Source: Oligoflexia bacterium
Lineage (GTDB): Bacteria > Bdellovibrionota > UBA1018
Direction of reading: 5' to 3'
Length of the DNA stretch: 51,407 nt
Assembly (NCBI GenBank): GCA_014378465.1
Contig: JACMNQ010000037.1
Span: forward strand, 1 to 51,407
Under the pieces are notes generated by a model. That model made no database searches. It was not told the DNA's origin and saw only the letters and a program-made list of their open reading frames with translations. This document shows positions 35,160 through 43,094 of this stretch, in pieces. Every line of letters starts with the position of its first letter. Position 1 is the first letter of the stretch. The position numbers were made by a program, and so were the translations under genes.

Positions 35160-35636
35160 ATGCCTCATGATTTACATGTCGTCCTGGTGGAGCCAGAGAT
35201 TCCGCAGAATACGGGTTCCATCGGACGCCTTTGTCTTGCGACAGGGACCACACTTCATCTGATTGAGCCTCTGGGTTTTGAAATCACGGCTTCGCGCCTC
35301 AAGCGTGCGGGTCTTGATTACTGGGAGCATCTCAAGGTGCAGGTTCATCCCGGAATCGAAGAGTTCATGAAGCAGCTTCCGAAAAATGCCCCGAAGATCT
35401 TTCTGTCCAAGAAGGCCGGGCATACGCTTTTTGAGCACCAGTTCGTGGCCGGAACCTACATCTTCTTCGGCAAGGAAACGATGGGGCTTCCAGACTGGAT
35501 CATCAATCAGTTTCCGACTGAGACCTTTCGCATCCCGATGTACGACGCTCGGGTCAGATCCTTGAATCTGTCGAATGCGGTGGGGATCTCAGTTTACGAG
35601 GCGATTCGTCAACTGGGGCCAGATCAGGTGAACTGA
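35160..35636 (+). CDS. trmL: tRNA (cytidine/uridine-34 2'-O)-methyltransferase, TrmL-like
   Basis: A 158-residue SPOUT-fold enzyme that 2'-O-methylates the wobble base of tRNA-Leu in E. coli. VVLVEPEIPQNTGSIGRLC (about 7-25), the knot motifs FFGKETMGLPDWII and RIPMYDARVRSLNLSNAVGISVYEA are family signatures. Length matches E. coli TrmL. It follows asnS by 39 bases and could be co-transcribed with it. Confidence 0.93.
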   Translation: MPHDLHVVLVEPEIPQNTGSIGRLCLATGTTLHLIEPLGFEITASRLKRAGLDYWEHLKVQVHPGIEEFMKQLPKNAPKIFLSKKAGHTLFEHQFVAGTYIFFGKETMGLPDWIINQFPTETFRIPMYDARVRSLNLSNAVGISVYEAIRQLGPDQVN

Positions 35637-35670
35637 TTGCTTCGCCCGGTAAATCATTGAGAGTCTGACC

Positions 35671-35693
35671 TGAGCGTACACCGTGTACGCTCA
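35671..35693. repeat. Near-perfect 23-bp palindrome between convergent genes
   Basis: TGAGCGTACAC and GTGTACGCTCA flank a single central C. It lies 35 bases after trmL and 11 bases before the stop of the convergent cyclic-nucleotide-domain gene. There is no adjacent T-run. It may be a protein-binding operator, a recombination or toxin-like site, or an RNA-end hairpin. Confidence 0.7.
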
Positions 35694-35703
35694 CCTGAGA
35701 GTT

Positions 35704-36204
35704 TCAGTTCCCCGAATCACCATCAGGCTTGGGAAGCTCCGGCTCAGTGGTCGCAGCCAGGATTGCCGCAATGTCTTCAGGTTCTTCAACCTCGGGCTTG
35801 GCTTCTTCTTCTTCTTCACTGCCGAGCTGCTTCTGCAGCCGACGGATCGTATCATCGGCTCGTTTGAGGCGCTCTGCGACAGAAGCCATGATCGTTTTGA
35901 AGTAATCGGGGACCTGTTCGTAAACTTTATCAAGAGCGGTAAAATCGATTTCGATGGCTTCAACTTCCGTGATGGCGACTGCGGCGGCGCTTCGAGGAGA
36001 GCGCTCGAAAAAAGAGAGTTCACCCACCACTTCATTGGCGAAGACTTTGGAAACTTCGACGTAGGAGTTGGGGCGACCCTTGCGGATTGAGACTGTTCCT
36101 CGCTTGATCAGGAACAGGGTGTGCGCAGCATCACCATCATTGAAAAGCGACTGGCCAGGTTTGTAGATATGCTGTTGGGTCGACATACGCTCAGATGGTG
36201 CCAT
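35704..36204 (-). CDS. Cyclic nucleotide-binding domain protein with acidic tail
   Basis: A 166-residue cytosolic protein. Residues about 6-110 form a Crp/CAP-type cNMP-binding beta-barrel: YKPGQSLFNDGDAAHTLFLIKRG, then the phosphate-binding cassette GELSFFERSPRSAAAVAI. No DNA-binding HTH follows; instead a helix (KTIMASVAERLKRADDTIRRLQKQL) leads to a Glu-rich acidic tail (EEEEEAKPEVEEPED). Probably a ligand-sensing regulator acting through protein contacts. ATG at 36204 chosen; a TTG three codons earlier is possible. Confidence 0.8.
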   Translation of the reverse strand: MAPSERMSTQQHIYKPGQSLFNDGDAAHTLFLIKRGTVSIRKGRPNSYVEVSKVFANEVVGELSFFERSPRSAAAVAITEVEAIEIDFTALDKVYEQVPDYFKTIMASVAERLKRADDTIRRLQKQLGSEEEEEAKPEVEEPEDIAAILAATTEPELPKPDGDSGN

Positions 36205-36332
36205 GCCAGGCAAGGCCTTACAAGTCTCCTTGAGAAGCCGCCTTCAGACCGGCGCGTACCGCCTTCAATTCACTGCGTTGGGGATAACTTGGCGCAGATT
36301 GCGTTTCCTGGTCGTTCAGTTAAACTCGAGTC

Positions 36333-36848
36333 ATGAGCACTGCGACGAATTCCAAGATCCAGTCGGAAGCGAACACGGTCACTGCCACCAGTTCCGCTTT
36401 GCCCGAACGATTGGCTCACTATTTCGGCGATTATTCGTCCCACCACCTTACCCGGGGCAACAAGATCTGCCACTTCATCGGGATCCCGCTGATCGTGGTG
36501 ACGACTCTGGGTCTGTTCGCAACTCTGGTCATCGCGGGTGGACTGACGGGGTCCCCAGTCTTCAGACTGGACGCTGGCGTGATTGTGCTCATGCTGAGCT
36601 TGGCCTTTTACATGACGCTGGACTGGAAATTGGCGATGCCCTTCGGGCTTTTTCTGATCGGACTCTATTATCTGGGCCGAGCGATCCCGGTGCCTGCCCT
36701 TTGGACGTTCTTCGTCCTGGGCTGGATCGTTCAGTACATCGGTCATTACTGGTTTGAAAAGAAGTCTCCTTCGTTCTACGGCAATGCTCGGCATCTGTTG
36801 ATCGGGCCGTTCTGGATCTTCGCGAAGATGATCGGGTACACGCGGTAA
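36333..36848 (+). CDS. Mpo1-like (DUF962) membrane protein
   Basis: A 171-residue multi-pass membrane protein. Conserved histidine motifs of the Mpo1/YGL010w family: HYFGDYSSHHLTRGNKICHFIGIP (about 28-51) and QYIGHYWFEKKSPSF (about 132-146), with four hydrophobic helices. The yeast member is an Fe-dependent dioxygenase that shortens 2-hydroxy fatty acids by alpha-oxidation. Bacterial role not established. Divergent from the cyclic-nucleotide-domain gene with 128 bases between. Confidence 0.82.
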   Translation: MSTATNSKIQSEANTVTATSSALPERLAHYFGDYSSHHLTRGNKICHFIGIPLIVVTTLGLFATLVIAGGLTGSPVFRLDAGVIVLMLSLAFYMTLDWKLAMPFGLFLIGLYYLGRAIPVPALWTFFVLGWIVQYIGHYWFEKKSPSFYGNARHLLIGPFWIFAKMIGYTR

Positions 36849-36856
36849 GCTTGGAC

Positions 36857-37477
36857 CTAGAGCCGCTTGGACATCTCAGCTTTGATTGCCTGACGTCTGT
36901 GGTTCTTCAGGCGGCGTCTTTCGGTCCGCTGTGCCTGGAAACGCGCGGTGATCTCCCTCTTGTTCGCACTCTTCCAGTAATCCCAGAAAAGGATCAGGGC
37001 TCCGGCGGCCTCAGTGATGTAGAACCACGGCTGTCTCAGGGACCCGAGATGCTCTCCCACATTGCTGAACGGAAGCACTGCGAAGCGGACTCCCTGCAAC
37101 GGAAAGATGAGTGCAATGGCCGCTGAGGAAGCACCTATCGCAGTCCCATTGATGTTGGCGAAGTGATCACTGACTCCATCGAGGATCAGATGGGAGGCCA
37201 CTCCCAGGACAAGAGCGGCCAGTACCCGGGATCTGCGAGCGATGGCGGCACAGGTGAGAAGGAGGAGAAAGATGCCCGTGTGTCCCACGGTCCGGGTCCC
37301 ACTGATGAGACCAAGTTCCGAGCCTGATTTAACGGTCGCAAGCGAAAGCGCATAGTAGAGTGGCTTGTCAATCAGGTCAGGAAGGATCGCGCCGATGAGA
37401 ACGAAACGACGAGGCAGCCCGCGAGTGACAGGACTCACCATCTTGCTGCCGATGCCCAGGTGTCCGAAAATAAACAT
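36857..37477 (-). CDS. DUF457/YdjM-type membrane protein (putative metal-dependent hydrolase)
   Basis: A 206-residue membrane protein. Family histidine/aspartate motifs: FGHLGIG near the start, GAILPDLIDKPLYY (about 30-43), GTRTVGHTGIFLLL (about 60-73) and ASHLILDGVSDH (about 93-104). These resemble the membrane-bound metal-dependent hydrolase family YdjM/DUF457. The C-terminal 35 residues are strongly basic. It converges on the Mpo1-like gene with eight bases between stops. Substrate unknown. Confidence 0.72.
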   Translation of the reverse strand: MFIFGHLGIGSKMVSPVTRGLPRRFVLIGAILPDLIDKPLYYALSLATVKSGSELGLISGTRTVGHTGIFLLLLTCAAIARRSRVLAALVLGVASHLILDGVSDHFANINGTAIGASSAAIALIFPLQGVRFAVLPFSNVGEHLGSLRQPWFYITEAAGALILFWDYWKSANKREITARFQAQRTERRRLKNHRRQAIKAEMSKRL

Positions 37478-37485
37478 GCGCTTCC

Positions 37486-38580
37486 TTACTCCGCTTCAGA
37501 AGTCACGACGACTTTCCCGAAGATGTTGCGAGACTCGATGAGAGCAAGAGCTTCCGGCAACTTGCTCATGGGATGGACGGAGTCGATCACCGCTCTGAAT
37601 TTTTCCTGAGAGACAAGATCCACGACCTGAATGAGATCCGCCTTGCTGCCCATCGTGGATCCCAGAATTGAAATGTTCTTGAAGAAGATCGCCTTCAGAT
37701 CGATCTGAACATCGCTGCCGCTGGTTGCCCCGCAGGTGACCAGGCGCCCGCCCCACGCAAGGCTCTTGATGCTTTCAGAAAAAGTATCCGCGCCCACATG
37801 ATCGATGACGACTTCAACGCCCTTTTTTTTCAGTACGACGAGAATCTTTTTCAGTTCCGCTCTGAACGGCGTCTTTCGGTATTCGATCACATGATCAGCC
37901 CCCAGGGCTTTGGCTTTCGCGACTTTTGACTCGTGCCCGACCGTGGTGATGACGTGTGCACCGAGAAATTTTGCCATCTGAATGGCTGCGACGGATACGC
38001 CGCTCCCTCCCGCATGAATCAGGATGCTCTCTCCAGGCTGCAGCTTTGCCTTGCGGGTGAGCATGCTCCAGGCCGTGAGAAAAGGGATCTGGAGTGCAGC
38101 GGCCTCGACCGCTGAAACGTTGGAAGGTCTGGCGATGATATTCGCCACCGGCACGCAGATGTAGTCGGCACAACCGCCGTCTCGGGTCTCGCCAAAAATT
38201 CCGTACTCAGGGCAGAGTGGATCAAAACCTCCAAGGCAGTGCTTGCAGTGCCCACACGAAGTTCCCGGATTGACGATGATTGCTGAGCCGGCTTTCAAAC
38301 CCTTGGTCAAACTGTTCGACGGGCCATTCAGAGCCTGCTCCGCACCCGCACCAAATGCACCTGGAGACGTGTCAATGATGCCCGCGATGTCGCTTCCGGG
38401 AGTGAGCGGGAGAGGAAAGTGATGACCCGGTACACCTTTGCGAACCCAGACATCGAGATGATTGAGTCCCACGGCTTGGACCTTGATTCGCACTTCAAGA
38501 GGACCGGGAATTGGAATGGGGAGCTCAGAGATTTTAAAAACCTCTGAGCCACCGTGAGCTTCAATTCGCCAGGCTCTCAT
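37486..38580 (-). CDS. Zinc-type alcohol dehydrogenase/quinone reductase (MDR superfamily)
   Basis: A 364-residue NAD(P)-dependent medium-chain dehydrogenase. N-terminal GroES-like domain with LTPGSDIAGII; structural-zinc cysteines CGHCKHCLGGFDPLC (about 109-123); Rossmann motif HAGGSGVSVAAIQMAKFLGAH (about 190-210). The catalytic-zinc cysteine expected after about residue 36 is replaced (NHLDVWVRKG), so it may act as a reductase rather than a classical alcohol dehydrogenase. The start overlaps the transketolase C-terminal gene by four bases. Confidence 0.85.
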   Translation of the reverse strand: MRAWRIEAHGGSEVFKISELPIPIPGPLEVRIKVQAVGLNHLDVWVRKGVPGHHFPLPLTPGSDIAGIIDTSPGAFGAGAEQALNGPSNSLTKGLKAGSAIIVNPGTSCGHCKHCLGGFDPLCPEYGIFGETRDGGCADYICVPVANIIARPSNVSAVEAAALQIPFLTAWSMLTRKAKLQPGESILIHAGGSGVSVAAIQMAKFLGAHVITTVGHESKVAKAKALGADHVIEYRKTPFRAELKKILVVLKKKGVEVVIDHVGADTFSESIKSLAWGGRLVTCGATSGSDVQIDLKAIFFKNISILGSTMGSKADLIQVVDLVSQEKFRAVIDSVHPMSKLPEALALIESRNIFGKVVVTSEAE

Positions 38581-39527
38581 TTTCCGACGGAAAGTGCCGC
38601 TAAAGTGCGAGCAGCGATCTGTTTGGCGGAGATGCCGTGCTTTTCGTAAAGCTCAGCGGGATCGCCGCTCTCGCCGAAAGTGTCCTGAACTCCGAGCTTG
38701 AGGAGTCGTGGGTGCTGAGAGGTCTGGGCCAATGCTTCTGCGACACAGCTTCCGAGTCCGCCGATCACGGAGTGATCTTCGACTGCGACGACGAGCTCAG
38801 CGCCTTGGGCTGCGGCAATGGTGCCTGCATCATCAAAGGGTTTCAGACTGTGGGCGTTCCAGACGGAAAGTGACACGCCCTGTGCTTCGAGAAGTTCCGC
38901 AGCCTGCATCGCTTCACCGACGGTGCCGCCGGAGGCAATGCACATCACACGTTTCTTGCCCGCATTGGCTTTGCGAAGCTCCATGATCTTGCCAGGTTTG
39001 AAAGCGGCACCTGCTGGATAATAATCCGTGAGGGCCTGACGAGTCAGGCGCAAGTAGGCGGGGCCCTTCCAGTCCTTGACCAGATAATCCATGATGAGTT
39101 CAGTTTCGCGTGCATCCATTGGCTGAAACACGCCCATCGTCGGGAGGGCTCTCATGAGTGAAATGTCTTCGAGGCCCATCTGACTGTGACCGTCGTCACC
39201 GATCCCGATACCGGCATGCGTGCCGATGAGTCGAACATTGGCCTGTGAGTAGGCGACGCTCAACCGAATCGTGTCGTATCGACCCGTGAGAAAGCAGCCG
39301 AAGCTGCAGAGAAAAGGAAGTTTTCCCGTGAAGGAGAGTCCAGCGGCGACTCCGATCATGTTGGCTTCCTGGATTCCCATTTCATAGAAGCGTTCTGGAA
39401 ACTTCTTGGCGAAGATTTCAGATTTGGTCGACTTGGCCAGATCGGCGTCGAGAACGACGATTTCCGGATGCGTTTCACCGAGTCTGGCGAGCGATTCCCC
39501 AAAGGCCTGACGTGTTGCTTTTGACAT
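38577..39527 (-). CDS. Transketolase, C-terminal subunit
   Basis: The pyrimidine-binding plus C-terminal half of a split transketolase (316 residues), pairing with the next gene upstream. RFYEMGIQEANMIGVAAGLSFTG carries the ThDP-activating glutamate (near residue 54). GTHAGIGIGDDGHSQMGLEDISLMRALPTM follows, then a C-terminal Rossmann-like domain. AGGAG precedes the ATG at 39527. Split transketolases are known in archaea and several bacteria; this pair serves the non-oxidative pentose phosphate pathway or a related two-carbon transfer. Confidence 0.88.
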   Translation of the reverse strand: MSKATRQAFGESLARLGETHPEIVVLDADLAKSTKSEIFAKKFPERFYEMGIQEANMIGVAAGLSFTGKLPFLCSFGCFLTGRYDTIRLSVAYSQANVRLIGTHAGIGIGDDGHSQMGLEDISLMRALPTMGVFQPMDARETELIMDYLVKDWKGPAYLRLTRQALTDYYPAGAAFKPGKIMELRKANAGKKRVMCIASGGTVGEAMQAAELLEAQGVSLSVWNAHSLKPFDDAGTIAAAQGAELVVAVEDHSVIGGLGSCVAEALAQTSQHPRLLKLGVQDTFGESGDPAELYEKHGISAKQIAARTLAALSVGK

Positions 39528-39535
39528 AAATTCTC

Positions 39536-40396
39536 CTAGATTCCCACGCTGGCGATGAGAAGTTCAAGTTCCTGAATCGCGCGAGCGGTTTCATCAATTT
39601 TCGGGGCAGAGCCGTGCCATTCAATCTTGCGTTCCATGAATGAAACGCCTTTACCTTTGATGGTCTGAGCCAGAATGAAAACGGGCTTGGTGCCTCCTTC
39701 AGCATGAAGAGTGCGGACCTGTGCGTAGGCGCGGAGGATCTGAGACATGTCATGCCCATCGATCTCGATGACATGCCAGCCAAAGGCGGTCCACTTGTCC
39801 AAGATCGGTTCGATCGGCATGACTTCACTGACCGGTCCGTCGATCTGGCCGCCATTGTTGTCCAGAATCAGACAGAGGTTGGACAATTTGAACTTCGGGG
39901 CGGACATGGCCGCTTCCCAGATCTGACCTTCCTGAATTTCGCCGTCGCCGACCATGCAGTAAACCAGTGATTTTTTACCGTCAGCTTTGAGGCCCATCGC
40001 GATGCCTTGTGCGACCGACAAGCCTTGTCCGAGAGATCCGGTTGAAGCTTCAACGATGGGCAAACGCACACGGTCAGGATGGCCCTGGAGACGACTGCCC
40101 GTCATGCGAAGTGAACCCAGCTCGTCATGAGAGATGAATCCCTTTTCAGCGAGAACCGCGTATAGAGCGGGAACCGCGTGGCCCTTGGAGAGAACGAAGC
40201 GATCCCGGTCTTCAGAGAGTTTCTGAGGCGACTCGACTCCTCGCATTTCCTGAAACCAGAGAGCGGTAATGAGATCGATCGTCGAGAGGCTCCCGCCCGG
40301 GTGCCCGGACTTTGCCTTCGTGATCATTTCAAGGATCGAAATTCTGAGACGGTTCGCAATCAGGCTGAGCTCTTTGGCTCGATTTTTATCGTGCAT
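39536..40396 (-). CDS. Transketolase, N-terminal (ThDP pyrophosphate-binding) subunit
   Basis: A 286-residue half-transketolase. HPGGSLSTIDLITALWF (about 33-49), LSKGHAVPALYAVLAEKG, STGSLGQGLSVAQGIAMG and the ThDP motif VGDGEIQEGQIWEAAM...DNNGGQIDG are complete. The start at 40396 is favoured over 40411 because AAGGG lies just upstream. Stop is eight bases from the C-terminal subunit gene. The gene is divergent from the exporter gene, with 140 bases between. Confidence 0.9.
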   Translation of the reverse strand: MHDKNRAKELSLIANRLRISILEMITKAKSGHPGGSLSTIDLITALWFQEMRGVESPQKLSEDRDRFVLSKGHAVPALYAVLAEKGFISHDELGSLRMTGSRLQGHPDRVRLPIVEASTGSLGQGLSVAQGIAMGLKADGKKSLVYCMVGDGEIQEGQIWEAAMSAPKFKLSNLCLILDNNGGQIDGPVSEVMPIEPILDKWTAFGWHVIEIDGHDMSQILRAYAQVRTLHAEGGTKPVFILAQTIKGKGVSFMERKIEWHGSAPKIDETARAIQELELLIASVGI

Positions 40397-40502
40397 GACC
40401 CTTTTAAACACATCCTTGCTCGCAGCTCAAACGCCATTCAATGGTGCCTTGCATTAGTGTTCACAAGTGTTGCCTGCTCCTCTGGGAGCTGAATAGAACT
40501 CA

Positions 40503-40530
40503 TTGACGTTACTGTCATTCTTGTTAGATT
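40503..40530 (+). promoter_or_regulatory. Candidate promoter for the exporter gene
   Basis: TTGACG (40503-40508), a 16-base spacer and TAGATT (40525-40530). The predicted transcript start would fall at or next to the ATG at 40537, and no Shine-Dalgarno sequence is present, so the message may be leaderless. Confidence 0.35.
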
Positions 40531-40536
40531 CAATGG

Positions 40537-41952
40537 ATGCCCCAAAAATGGTGGGTGCTTGCGACCGTGGCCTGCGGAACCTTCATGGCCACCCTCGATT
40601 CGAGCATCGTCAACATCGCACTTCCCACTCTGACCAAAGTACTCGGGGCGGACCTTTATCAAGTGAAGTGGGTCGTCATCGTCTACCTGCTTGTCATCAC
40701 GTGTTTTCTCCTGCCTTTCGGACGTCTGTCTGATCAGTACGGCCGCAAGAAGATTTTCAGTTATGGTTTCCTGACTTTCACTCTGGGCTCGTTTCTCTGC
40801 GGACTCGCCCCGGCCCTCGACTGGCTTCTGCTCGCGCGAGCGATTCAGGGAATCGGTGCTTCGATGCTGATGGCCAATGGACCCGCAATCATCACGGCCG
40901 CTTTTCCGGCTGGAGAACGCGGCCGCGCCCTCGGAACTCTCTCCATGGTCGTGAGCGCCGGATTGGTGTCAGGACCAAGCATCGGCGGTCTCCTCATCAC
41001 TGCCTTCGGCTGGCGCAGCATCTTTCTCGTGAACCTTCCGATCGGGATCATTGGTTATCTGTTCGTCAGACGTTTCGTCTTCTGGGACCGCAAGACCCGA
41101 GTGACAGCGCCTTTCGACTGGGTGGGTGCCGTGCTCCAGATGGTTCTCCTTCTGGGCTTCATCATGCTGGTCGACCCTCCCTCGATCTCGATTTCAGGGA
41201 GCAACAATTACGAAGTATCACGCCTGTTCCTTCTGGTCGTGGTCGCCGGACTCGGAGCCCTCTTCGTCAAAGTGGAATCTGAAGTCCAGGCTCCCCTTCT
41301 TGATCTCTCTCTCCTCAGGATCAGAACGTTCTGGACCGCCAATCTCGCGAGCTTCCTGACTTTCGTCGCCTACTCATCGGTCTCCGTGCTCATGCCGTTC
41401 TTTCTTGAGGAGATTCTGCACTTCATGCCTGCGAAAGCGGGGCTCTTCATGACTGCGATCCCGCTCACCATTTTCGTGGTCGCTCCCGTGAGTGGCCACC
41501 TCTCGGACCGAATCGGAAGTCGGTCCCTGAGCCTGATGGGAACCCTGGTCGGCGCACTTGGGCTGTTCTTCCTTGCAGGTGCTTTCGGAACAGGAGTCAG
41601 CGGCCAGATCAGCAACATCGCCATCGTTCTCGGGCTCTGCACCATCGGTATGGCCACTGGGCTCTTTCAGTCTCCGAACAACAATGCGATCATGAGTGCG
41701 GTGCCAACGGAAAAGTTGGGCGTGGGTTCAGCGCTGCTGGCGACCGTGAGAAATCTGGGACTCGTGACCGGTACCGGCATCGCCACCAAGCTCTTTGCCT
41801 GGCGGCAACAGGACAGTGGTGACATGGTCTCTGCTTTTCACTGGGCTTTTTTCACTGCAGGAGTGGTCGCTGTTGGAGCCATGATCGCATCTTTTGCGAA
41901 AGGTCGGGATAGACATGGTCTGGAAGCCCAAAGAAAAAGAAGCTACTCTTGA
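40537..41952 (+). CDS. DHA2-family MFS exporter (EmrB/QacA-like)
   Basis: A 471-residue drug:H+ antiporter-type permease with about 14 transmembrane helices. The DHA2 signature FMATLDSSIVNIALPTL (about 15-31) and motif A GRLSDQYGRKKIF (about 62-74) are clear; LGTLSMVVSAGLVSGPSIGGLL follows (motif C, about 132-153). Efflux of toxic compounds is likely; substrate unknown. No TetR/MarR regulator or membrane-fusion partner is adjacent. Its end overlaps the following gene by 38 bases, so the two are likely translated together. Confidence 0.9.
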   Translation: MPQKWWVLATVACGTFMATLDSSIVNIALPTLTKVLGADLYQVKWVVIVYLLVITCFLLPFGRLSDQYGRKKIFSYGFLTFTLGSFLCGLAPALDWLLLARAIQGIGASMLMANGPAIITAAFPAGERGRALGTLSMVVSAGLVSGPSIGGLLITAFGWRSIFLVNLPIGIIGYLFVRRFVFWDRKTRVTAPFDWVGAVLQMVLLLGFIMLVDPPSISISGSNNYEVSRLFLLVVVAGLGALFVKVESEVQAPLLDLSLLRIRTFWTANLASFLTFVAYSSVSVLMPFFLEEILHFMPAKAGLFMTAIPLTIFVVAPVSGHLSDRIGSRSLSLMGTLVGALGLFFLAGAFGTGVSGQISNIAIVLGLCTIGMATGLFQSPNNNAIMSAVPTEKLGVGSALLATVRNLGLVTGTGIATKLFAWRQQDSGDMVSAFHWAFFTAGVVAVGAMIASFAKGRDRHGLEAQRKRSYS

Positions 41953-42898
41953 AGAATCGATCGCCGCGGCCGTAAAGGAGTACACTCCCTTCTGGTTCGG
42001 TTCGACTCCGCTGCTCTGTGGCGTTCGCTCCGGTGAAAAGGTGCAGGCGCAACCTCTGAATCCCTCAATCATCCAGGGCATGTGGATGATTTTCTTCGGA
42101 GACATGACCGATTCCACAGGGGAGACCGGTCTCTTCTATCTGCATGAGTTCAAGCGTCGCTATGAGCATCTGGGTGTGCACTTCATCTGGGTGGTTCAGC
42201 CGCGCTATGCGTTTCAGTCACAACCTAGGGTCCTTGAAACCTTCACTCGAAAGAACGCGATCGACTTTCCGTTCGTGCTTGATGCCAAAGGACTGCTTGC
42301 GCAGGCTTTCGGTCGCCAGGTCAATCCCAAGTTCGTCGTGATTCATGATGGCAAGCTCGTGCACAACAGCGAAGGACCGGACTGGATGAAAGACACGGAA
42401 GCTCTCCTGCATGAGTTTCTGAGGACCAGCGACCCGGGTCTGCCGCTGCTTTCCGTCTTCAAGACGGATCGACGATTCAAGAAGGAGATCTCTTTCGTTG
42501 AATTTGGAAAGGACCGAGGGTCGAAGATTCAGCTCCAGGGGAAGTGGGACCAGGATGCGGACCGCATCTTCACCACCGATCCCACGGCGTCGATGAGCTT
42601 TCAGTGCCTGGGTCCCAATCTTTCAGTCTTTGCGCAGAGTCTGTCCAGAGACCAGGATGTGGCGATCCTCCAGTTTGAAGTGGCGGGATCCTCAATCGAT
42701 GATTCTCAGTTCGGCCCGGATCTCGAAAGGGATGATGAAGGGCGAAAAATCATACGCGCGGGCGCTGGAAATCCGGATCTTTACGATGCGCTCATTCAAC
42801 TCCCGGGCAATCAGCGAATGGTCACCTTGCGAACTCCACTGGCCAAACGGGCGGGCGTCGCCCTGTTCGGGCTTCGGATGAATGAATTCGTGAAGTGA
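41915..42898 (+). CDS. Thioredoxin-fold protein without CXXC plus DipZ-like C-terminal domain
   Basis: A 327-residue soluble protein, no signal peptide. Residues about 45-180 resemble a TlpA/DipZ thioredoxin domain (MWMIFFGDMTDSTGETGLFYLHEFKRRY, then VLDAKGLLAQAFGRQVNPKFVVIHDGKLV with the cis-proline segment), but the redox pair is replaced by DSTGE. Residues about 200-325 (IQLQGKWDQ...GPDLE..., NPDLYDALIQLPG, VALFGLRM) look like the carbohydrate-binding-module-like domain at the C-terminus of DipZ. Likely a binding rather than thiol-exchange role. The ATG at 41915 is used; an earlier start is less good. Confidence 0.62.
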   Translation: MVWKPKEKEATLEESIAAAVKEYTPFWFGSTPLLCGVRSGEKVQAQPLNPSIIQGMWMIFFGDMTDSTGETGLFYLHEFKRRYEHLGVHFIWVVQPRYAFQSQPRVLETFTRKNAIDFPFVLDAKGLLAQAFGRQVNPKFVVIHDGKLVHNSEGPDWMKDTEALLHEFLRTSDPGLPLLSVFKTDRRFKKEISFVEFGKDRGSKIQLQGKWDQDADRIFTTDPTASMSFQCLGPNLSVFAQSLSRDQDVAILQFEVAGSSIDDSQFGPDLERDDEGRKIIRAGAGNPDLYDALIQLPGNQRMVTLRTPLAKRAGVALFGLRMNEFVK

Positions 42899-42899
42899 G

Positions 42900-42935
42900 A
42901 AAAGCCCCAGGACTCTCGCGAATGTGGGACTTTCT
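42900..42935 (+). terminator. Weak hairpin after the thioredoxin-fold gene
   Basis: AAAG and CTTT, then CCC and GGG, pair around a C/A mismatch with a loop of about 15 bases. A short TTTCTGTT follows. Marginal intrinsic terminator. Confidence 0.35.
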
Positions 42936-43094
42936 GTTGGACTCGTTCAGCTCAACGAGCTGGAGAGTGAAGTGAAATCAGAGACCTTCTTTGAGCTCTC
43001 TCGAAATGCAGAGGGTGTCGTGGTCGCGACTTTCCCAGCCCGTCCGGTAGATTGAAGTCGAGTTTTGACCCTGGGTTTGGTTTTGTGAACGAGA

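Noticed and set aside
36276..36287. Single TTATCCCCA-like sequence near 36280 as part of an origin
   Set aside because: An isolated one-mismatch site with no partner boxes or AT tract nearby; expected by chance.
42899..43094. The 195-base gap after the thioredoxin-fold gene as a hidden RNA gene
   Set aside because: No tRNA-like arms, strong promoter or conserved hairpin could be traced by eye beyond one weak stem.
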